Source: Rickettsiales bacterium
Lineage (GTDB): Bacteria > Pseudomonadota > Alphaproteobacteria > Rickettsiales > Deianiraeaceae
NCBI GenBank assembly: GCA_947378695.1
Contig: CANCKZ010000016.1
Span: forward strand, 1 to 10,340
DNA: 10,340 nucleotides
Reading direction: 5' to 3'
The number at the start of each line of letters is the position of its first letter. The stretch's first letter is position 1. The notes under the pieces were generated by a model. The model did not search any database. It had not been told where the DNA came from and saw only the letters and a list, made by a program, of their open reading frames with translations. The position numbers and the translations under genes are program-made. Below are positions 6,770 through 10,340 of the stretch, piece after piece.

Positions 6770-7692
6770 GCACTTTTCCCCCTCAAAACACGCACCCTAA
6801 CAATTGAGGCAACAATTGCCAAAATGAATGTGGCGATTATGAAAATCAGCGAGTGCATGGTATCAATGTGAATCCATTTCACGATTAGCATTTTCACGCC
6901 GATGAACACGAGGATTATCGAAAGCGCAAACTTCAAGTAGTGGAAATGGTTGAGGACATTTGCTATCAAAAAGAAAATTGCACACAAACCAAGCACGGAA
7001 AAGACATTTGCCGTGAAAACAACGAAAGTGTTGGTTGTGACAGCAAACACGGCGGGAATGGAATCAACAGCGAAAATGACATCACTAGCACCAATTGAAA
7101 TTACCACCAAACCAAGCATTGTTAAGGCTTTTTTGCCGTTATCACGCACGAAAATCTTTTTGCCGTAATATTGTGGCACAACATTGAAAAATTTGTGGCA
7201 AAGTTTAACGATTTTGTTGTCTTCAAGGTTTTCTTCGCCCTCTTTTGCAAAAATAATTTTCCCACCGGTATAAACCAAAAATGCACCAAAGACATATAAA
7301 ATCCACTCAAATTTTTCAACCAATGCCGCCCCTGCGAATATGAAACCGGCACGAAGGAAAATTGCAACGATAATTCCAATCATCAACGCCCTGTGTTGAA
7401 GTGCCAGAGGAACTTTGAAATATGAGAATATCAGCACGAAAACGAAAATGTTATCAACGCTCAGAATTCGCTCCAAAACATATCCAGTAATGAATTCATC
7501 GCCAGCTTGCGTTCCAAGTTTTGCGTTTAGAACATATCGAAAACCAACGGCGATGCTTGTCCAGATTACAGTCCAGAAAAGAGATTCTTTCAATGTCGGA
7601 GTGTGATCCTTCTTGTTGAAAACGAGCAGATCCAAAGAAAGTGCGATTACTAAAAATATTAAAAAACCAATCCAATACGAAAATGGAACCAT
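6766..7692 (-). CDS. TerC/Alx family integral membrane protein
   Basis: Predicted inner-membrane cation transporter of the TerC family; characterised members such as E. coli Alx act in Mn2+ export. 308 residues from ATG 7692, close to the usual 300-320. About eight or nine hydrophobic spans alternate with short charged loops. The two family repeats are present: first ALSLDLLVF (Asp21) and ERILSVDNIFVFVLIF (Glu74, Asp80), then SIGASDVIFAVDSIPAVFAVT (Asp204, Asp210). These membrane acidic residues are the presumed metal ligands. The promoter sits 24-52 nt upstream, so the leader is only about 15 nt. That leaves no room for a yybP-ykoY Mn2+ riboswitch, which often precedes relatives. The gene heads a minus-strand series with the secreted protein gene and nth. 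The metal specificity is inferred from family only. Confidence 0.93.
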   Translation of the reverse strand: MVPFSYWIGFLIFLVIALSLDLLVFNKKDHTPTLKESLFWTVIWTSIAVGFRYVLNAKLGTQAGDEFITGYVLERILSVDNIFVFVLIFSYFKVPLALQHRALMIGIIVAIFLRAGFIFAGAALVEKFEWILYVFGAFLVYTGGKIIFAKEGEENLEDNKIVKLCHKFFNVVPQYYGKKIFVRDNGKKALTMLGLVVISIGASDVIFAVDSIPAVFAVTTNTFVVFTANVFSVLGLCAIFFLIANVLNHFHYLKFALSIILVFIGVKMLIVKWIHIDTMHSLIFIIATFILAIVASIVRVRVLRGKSA

Positions 7693-7715
7693 ACAAAAGG
7701 GAATAAATGTATTTT

Positions 7716-7744
7716 TTTGTAGTTTTCATTATTAAATAAGTCAA
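7716..7744 (-). promoter_or_regulatory. Promoter of the TerC family gene
   Basis: Minus-strand CTTGACT with TTGACT at 7744-7739, a 17-nt spacer, then TACAAA (7721-7716). Transcription would start near 7708, about 16 nt before the ATG. Its -35 is back to back with the -35 of tRNA-Pro. Confidence 0.6.
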
Positions 7745-7752
7745 GAAAAGAC

Positions 7753-7781
7753 TTGACAAATTAAAAATAGTAAAAGATTAA
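7753..7781 (+). promoter_or_regulatory. Promoter of tRNA-Pro and probably the LuxR gene
   Basis: CTTGACA (TTGACA 7753-7758), a 17-nt spacer, then GATTAA (7776-7781), with ATTAAT one base on. The tRNA begins at 7796, consistent with initiation near 7788 and a short 5' leader that includes the small palindrome ATCAT-CTAA-ATGAT. Confidence 0.6.
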
Positions 7782-7795
7782 TCATCTAAATGATG

Positions 7796-7872
7796 CGGAG
7801 TATAGCGTAGTTTGGTAGCGCGTCTGGTTTGGGACCAGAAGGTCGGGGGTTCGAATCCCTCTACTCCGACCA
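7796..7872 (+). tRNA. tRNA-Pro(TGG)
   Basis: 77 nt with encoded CCA. The acceptor arm CGGAGTA/TACTCCG is fully paired. The anticodon stem TCTGG/CCAGA encloses TTTGGGA with anticodon TGG, reading CCA and, with modification, other Pro codons. The T arm is GGGGG-TTCGAAT-CCCTC with one mismatch or wobble at the loop-distal end. The LuxR-family gene starts 23 nt after the CCA. Confidence 0.97.
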
Positions 7873-7895
7873 TTTTTAACCATTTTTGCAATAAT

Positions 7896-8639
7896 ATGCA
7901 GGATCTATCCTACATTATACCCCATATTGTTTCTGCAAAAACGGTTGATGACATACTTTCACACCTCAAAGCTTTCTTTCACTCAGTTGGCGTTATTAAG
8001 TACAACTACACAACGCTTGAACAAGTAATTATGTACCACAACTATGACCAATCTTGGTGCGAAAGATATTACACAAGGTCTTACAGCACTGTTGACCCAG
8101 CACTAAATATTGGGAAAATCTACAACAAACCCTTTACATGGAAGGAAGCTTGCATTGAGATGAAGGCAATACATATAACTCTTGATCAAAAAGCCACGCT
8201 TCTTCAAATGCAAAATTCGGTAGTAATGGAGGGCATTGAACACGGAATTTGTATTCCAATTTTTGCATATCCATTTGGTCAAAATGGGTTTTACCTTTCA
8301 TTAAAATCGGAAAAACTGATAAACGACGCAACATTCATGAGTCAACTTCTTGCCATGTGTTCAATTTTCAACAACGCATTTGCCAATATTAAAACCGCAA
8401 ATGCAAAAGATTCCCACACAGAATTTCCTTTCTCTCAAAGAGAATGCGAAGTGATAAAACTGATTTACAATGGAAAAGAAAGAACGGATATTGCCCAGAT
8501 AATGGACATTTCGATAAACACGGTTGATACTCTTACCAAACGAATTTTCGCAAAGGTAAGAGTCAACACAAAAGTGCAGTTAATAACCAAAATATTGGTT
8601 AGTGGGTGGTCGCATGCGTTTATTTCGCAAAGAAACTAA
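7896..8639 (+). CDS. LuxR-family regulator with autoinducer-binding domain
   Basis: Predicted DNA-binding transcription regulator, possibly sensing an acyl-homoserine lactone or related ligand. 247 residues from ATG 7896; an extension further upstream would run into tRNA-Pro and is rejected. Residues 1-165 match the autoinducer-binding fold. Trp54, Tyr58, Asp67 and Trp82 have the same relative spacing (+4, +13, +28) as ligand-pocket residues Trp57, Tyr61, Asp70 and Trp85 of TraR. The later EGIEHGICIPI segment carries the conserved Gly before IP. Residues 177-240 are a LuxR-type HTH: FSQRECEVIKLIYNGK, then DIAQIMDISINTVDTLTKRIFAKVRVNTK with the recognition helix in its second half. No luxI-type synthase lies in the window, so it is a solo here. 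It has no SD and no promoter of its own in the 23-nt gap after tRNA-Pro. Confidence 0.92.
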   Translation: MQDLSYIIPHIVSAKTVDDILSHLKAFFHSVGVIKYNYTTLEQVIMYHNYDQSWCERYYTRSYSTVDPALNIGKIYNKPFTWKEACIEMKAIHITLDQKATLLQMQNSVVMEGIEHGICIPIFAYPFGQNGFYLSLKSEKLINDATFMSQLLAMCSIFNNAFANIKTANAKDSHTEFPFSQRECEVIKLIYNGKERTDIAQIMDISINTVDTLTKRIFAKVRVNTKVQLITKILVSGWSHAFISQRN

Positions 8640-8651
8640 GTTGCAACAACT
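8639..8651. terminator. Weak hairpin between convergent luxR-type gene and grpE
   Basis: AGTTG-CAA-CAACT, a 5-bp stem with a 3-nt loop, spans the 10-nt gap and both stop codons. There is no T-run on either side. It is the only candidate terminator at this junction and a poor one. Confidence 0.2.
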
Positions 8652-9222
8652 AACTTGCCACAACAACCATTGCCGGTTTAAGAACTCTGTCTTCTAAAAT
8701 ATATCCAGCTTGAACAACGGTCACAACAATGCCAGCTTCAACGCCTTCTTGTTTAACTTGTGAAATTGCCTGATGTTGGTTGTGGTCGAACTTTTCGCCT
8801 TGCGGAAAAATGCGTTTAAGACCATGCTTTGCAAAGGCTTTTTCGAAGGTTTTCTTTGTCATTTCAATGCCGCTCATAAGTGTTGTAAATTCAGCACTTT
8901 GTGCAATTTCTTGCGAAGGCTTAATTGAAAGTGCCATAAAAAGCTGTTCGAACGGTTCTGTTAAGTCCTTCAAAATGTTTGAGTTTGCAAATTTCGTTGC
9001 AGTTTCAAGTTCCTTTTGTTGGCGTTTTTTAAGGTTCTCATTTTCCGCCAATGAACGAACAAGATGCTCTTTAAGTTCAACAACCATCGCTTCAACTTCG
9101 GCAATTTCTTTGTTGACTTCATTTTTCTTGTCCTCAACGGAATTTGCAGAGTTTGAAGCCGACTTTGTGAAATCGGCATTCAGCTTTGTAGTGTTGCCTT
9201 GTTTTGTGGTATTTCCTTCCAT
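8650..9222 (-). CDS. grpE: Nucleotide exchange factor GrpE
   Basis: Co-chaperone that releases ADP from DnaK in the cytoplasmic Hsp70 cycle. 190 residues from ATG 9222. A polar Ser/Asn/Thr-rich N-terminus (1-35) is followed by a long coiled-coil helix (36-85, VNKEIAEVEAMVVELKEHLV and onward). The C-terminal beta-domain carries the family signature: KHGLKRIFPQGEKFDHNQHQ followed by QVKQEG, and VVQAGYILEDRVLKPAMVVV. Length fits the family (about 170-210). The flavodoxin-family gene ends 24 nt upstream on the same strand, so the two may share a transcript; dnaK and dnaJ are not in the window. There is no SD. A TATAATATATATAA tract lies 8-21 nt before the ATG and could be a promoter element or an unstructured initiation region. 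Confidence 0.96.
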   Translation of the reverse strand: MEGNTTKQGNTTKLNADFTKSASNSANSVEDKKNEVNKEIAEVEAMVVELKEHLVRSLAENENLKKRQQKELETATKFANSNILKDLTEPFEQLFMALSIKPSQEIAQSAEFTTLMSGIEMTKKTFEKAFAKHGLKRIFPQGEKFDHNQHQAISQVKQEGVEAGIVVTVVQAGYILEDRVLKPAMVVVAS

Positions 9223-9229
9223 AAAATGC

Positions 9230-9243
9230 TTATATATATTATA
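9230..9243 (-). promoter_or_regulatory. AT tract before grpE, possible -10
   Basis: Minus-strand TATAATATATATAA in the 24-nt gap between the flavodoxin-family gene and grpE, containing a perfect TATAAT. A -35 would have to lie inside the upstream coding region and no clear one is seen. It may instead act as an unstructured leader replacing the missing SD. Confidence 0.3.
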
Positions 9244-9246
9244 CGA

Positions 9247-9789
9247 TTATTTCAATTTTGTTGCCATGAATGTTGCAATTCTTGCACCAAATGCAACGGC
9301 GTATGTTCTGTCGCTTTCTGGCGGAGTAACTTCCGCGGGTGCGTTATCAGATTGTGCCATTAAACCAACCCAAGAACCAAGTCTGTTCATTGTGCCGTCT
9401 GGGAAAATGCCTTGTGAAAGCCATACCATTGAATGTTGACAAGCAAAAGTACACATTGTTGCAAGAGTGTTCGCCTTATCGCCAGATGGACTTGCAGAAT
9501 TTGTGAAACCAGCGGCAAGTTTATCCTTCCATTTTTGACCATACCAAATTTGGGAAGTGGAATCCATGAACTTTTTGAAATCCGCAGAAACAGAGCCCAT
9601 GTATGTTGGCGAACCAAAAACAATGCCATCAAAACCTTCAATTTCAGCAAGAAGTTCAGGCTTTTCGTTAATTTCCTTAACAGCAAAAAGCCTTGCTTCT
9701 AAATTTTGAGAAACAACACCTTCGGCAATTTTCTTAGCAATAACTTCAGTATGACCAAACGATGTATCATAGATAACAGCAACTTTCAT
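9247..9789 (-). CDS. Flavodoxin-family protein (WrbA-like)
   Basis: FMN-binding flavodoxin-fold protein, likely an NAD(P)H-dependent oxidoreductase or quinone reductase of the cytoplasm. 180 residues from ATG 9789. The phosphate-binding loop YDTSFGHTEVIAKKIAEGV (7-25) and the second FMN loop GSPTYMGSVSADFKKFMD (59-76) fit the flavodoxin family. WYGQKWKDKLAAGFTNSASP, then GDKANTLATMCTFACQHSMV, resembles the WrbA pattern with G-K and a Ser/Thr-rich loop followed by a helix with His. WrbA proteins are usually near 200 residues, so this is slightly short and I do not assign the symbol. It precedes grpE by 24 nt on the same strand. A CTTGACT box lies 53 nt upstream. No SD. Confidence 0.9.
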   Translation of the reverse strand: MKVAVIYDTSFGHTEVIAKKIAEGVVSQNLEARLFAVKEINEKPELLAEIEGFDGIVFGSPTYMGSVSADFKKFMDSTSQIWYGQKWKDKLAAGFTNSASPSGDKANTLATMCTFACQHSMVWLSQGIFPDGTMNRLGSWVGLMAQSDNAPAEVTPPESDRTYAVAFGARIATFMATKLK

Positions 9790-9805
9790 GTTTATTTAAA
9801 AAATT

Positions 9806-9847
9806 ATTATATACCAAACACATAGTTTCACAAGTGGAAAAAGTCAA
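9806..9847 (-). promoter_or_regulatory. Candidate promoter of the flavodoxin-family gene
   Basis: Minus-strand CTTGACT (TTGACT 9847-9842). A 17-nt spacer leads to TATGTG (9824-9819), a weak -10. A better TATATAAT (9813-9806) lies too far away (28 nt) for the same -35 and only 17-24 nt before the ATG. Confidence 0.45.
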
Positions 9848-9860
9848 GAATATTCTTACC

Positions 9861-9882
9861 ATTCGCCTTTACAATTCGCCTT
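9861..9882. repeat. Short direct repeat ATTCGCCTT
   Basis: ATTCGCCTT at 9861-9869 and again at 9874-9882, 13 nt apart, upstream of the flavodoxin-gene promoter. It could be a tandem regulator site or a chance duplication. Confidence 0.5.
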
Positions 9883-9904
9883 AGTGTATCACCGCACTAG
9901 CACA

Positions 9905-9916
9905 CTATAACAAAAA
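9905..9916. repeat. Second copy of the palindrome half-site
   Basis: CTATAACAAAAA, identical to 10020-10031, which is the right arm of the palindrome plus one base. It lies 116 nt before the flavodoxin-gene start codon. Confidence 0.6.
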
Positions 9917-10004
9917 TAAAAAAGAAAAAAAATCTTTTTTCCAAAAACGAAAGAACCCTTATAGGAATTGACTTCTTCATTTTGACGAAAATCACACACA
10001 TCAC

Positions 10005-10030
10005 TTTTGTTATAGCGTGCTATAACAAAA
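10005..10030. repeat. Palindrome with 12-bp perfect arms
   Basis: TTTTGTTATAGC-GT-GCTATAACAAAA, a perfect inverted repeat with a 2-bp centre. The tight centre suits a dimeric DNA-binding protein better than an RNA hairpin. The half-site CTATAACAAAAA occurs again at 9905-9916 in the same orientation as the right arm, 115 bp away. Confidence 0.8.
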
Positions 10031-10073
10031 ACGGGGTTTTTTGGAGGGAAAAATAAAAAATCGGTTTTGGGGT

Positions 10074-10110
10074 TTGAAAGTGGCGTAAAAAATTTCATTA
10101 TATATATAAT
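10074..10110 (+). promoter_or_regulatory. Candidate rightward promoter
   Basis: TTGAAA (10074-10079), then ATTATA at a 17-nt spacing or TATATA at 19, running into TATAAT (10105-10110). It would direct transcription into the G-rich tract and off the right edge. Confidence 0.35.
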
Positions 10111-10229
10111 ATAGAGTTGAGAAGTATGGAAGCGGTTTTGTTGGACGGAAAGCGAAGTTTTTGTGGGATATGACGCAGCAAAGCGGAGGAATATCCGCCG
10201 GAAATTTCGCACCCGCCCCGAAGGGTAAA

Positions 10230-10252
10230 TTTTGGAAGAAAGGTTTGTGGCG
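10230..10252 (+). repeat. G-rich imperfect repeat, copy 1
   Basis: A 23-nt unit of the form TTTTGGAAG-R-AAGGT-K-TGTGGCG that matches copy 2 (10314-10336) at 21 of 23 positions, 84 nt apart. Confidence 0.6.
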
Positions 10253-10313
10253 TTCGGTTTTAGCGGTGGTGAGGGGGTGTTTTTGAGTTTGGTTTTGCGA
10301 AAAAAGCGTGGGG

Positions 10314-10336
10314 TTTTGGAAGGAAGGTGTGTGGCG
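10314..10336 (+). repeat. G-rich imperfect repeat, copy 2
   Basis: Second copy of the 23-nt unit, 4 nt from the window edge. With the preceding GGGG it forms GG tracts (10310-10327, GGGG-TTTT-GG-AA-GG-AA-GG) that could fold into a two-layer G-quadruplex. The array may continue beyond the window. Confidence 0.55.
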
Positions 10337-10340
10337 GGTG

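Larger units (their letters stand above)
9790..10340. other. Non-coding region of about 550 nt
   Basis: No convincing gene was found. The left part holds the flavodoxin-gene promoter (to 9847), a pair of 9-nt direct repeats, an A-rich stretch with a weak AT hairpin (9916-9938), and a palindrome at 10005-10030. From about 10125 the plus strand becomes G-rich and C-poor: in the last 100 nt I count 46 G and 6 C. Two minus-strand frames stay open through this tract, which is expected because C/A-rich DNA has few stop codons; their products look low-complexity. The short plus ORF at 10126-10173 would encode only 15 residues (MEAVLLDGKRSFCGI). The region could be a long leader or an untranslated RNA for something beyond the right edge. 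Confidence 0.6.

Noticed and set aside
7692..7740. yybP-ykoY or pH-responsive riboswitch before the TerC family gene
   Set aside because: The predicted promoter leaves a leader of about 15 nt, far too short for either element.
7812..7895. N-terminal extension of the LuxR-type protein from a start inside tRNA-Pro
   Set aside because: The extra 28 residues are encoded by the tRNA body and its tail. The autoinducer-binding domain starts naturally at ATG 7896.
8780..9702. Plus-strand ORFs opposite grpE and the flavodoxin-family gene
   Set aside because: They are antisense shadows of two well-supported genes with clear family motifs.
10126..10173. 15-residue ORF MEAVLLDGKRSFCGI after a candidate promoter
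   Set aside because: It is too short to support as a gene, and no attenuator or downstream gene is visible to argue for a leader peptide.
9889..10212. Minus-strand ORF of 107 codons from GTG, with an internal ATG at 10098 (69 codons, MKFFTPLSNP...)
   Set aside because: A second minus frame is also open over much of the same tract, as expected from C/A-rich DNA with few stops. The product is Phe/Lys/Ser low-complexity and crosses the palindrome. The TATATATAAT directly before ATG 10098 resembles other starts here, so a 69-residue gene is not fully excluded.
10201..10340. Possible structured RNA such as SRP RNA, RNase P RNA or tmRNA
   Set aside because: GGAAGGAAG looks superficially like SRP RNA, but the conserved SRP loop context and the RNase P and tmRNA consensus ends are not present.

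Overview
The window looks like a stretch of a low-GC alphaproteobacterial chromosome. Support comes from the gene content (AcnA-type aconitase, FtsZ, endonuclease III, TerC family protein, GrpE, two tRNA genes) and from repeated CTTGAC-type -35 boxes, the form described for alphaproteobacterial housekeeping promoters. Shine-Dalgarno sequences are nearly absent before the start codons. I cannot assign a genus. The low GC content and poor SD usage would fit a host-associated or reduced-genome lineage, but that is inference.

Layout, left to right. 1-2756 (-): aconitase, cut by the left edge and carrying an unusual Cys-rich C-terminal tail. 2891-3574 (+): a small M23 metallopeptidase without a signal peptide, followed 9 nt later by a 63-residue single-span membrane protein. 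3588-3664 (-): tRNA-Thr(GGT). 3719-4129 (-): a PEGA-like lipoprotein. 4273-5727 (+): ftsZ, standing alone outside any division-gene cluster. 5729-7692 (-): read in the direction of transcription, a TerC/Alx family membrane protein, a small secreted protein with a duplicated Cys motif, and nth, whose start overlaps the stop of the small gene. 7796-7872 (+): tRNA-Pro(TGG), followed 23 nt later by a LuxR-family regulator with an intact autoinducer-binding signature (7896-8639). 8650-9789 (-): a flavodoxin-family protein followed by grpE. 9790-10340: about 550 nt with no convincing gene. It holds a near-perfect palindrome, a second copy of its half-site, short direct repeats, a candidate rightward promoter and an extremely G-rich, C-poor tract with an 84-nt-spaced repeat.

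Most genes are housekeeping and independent. Plausible functional groupings are the M23 peptidase with its small membrane partner, the secreted repeat protein with nth (translational overlap), tRNA-Pro with the LuxR solo (probable shared transcript), and the flavodoxin with grpE (24 nt apart). All three convergent junctions are very tight (1, 10 and 13 nt), leaving little room for dedicated terminators.

No CRISPR array, transposase, integrase or complete mobile element was seen. The most unusual items are the aconitase tail, the duplicated Cys-motif secreted protein, the tRNA-linked LuxR solo and the structured non-coding right end.
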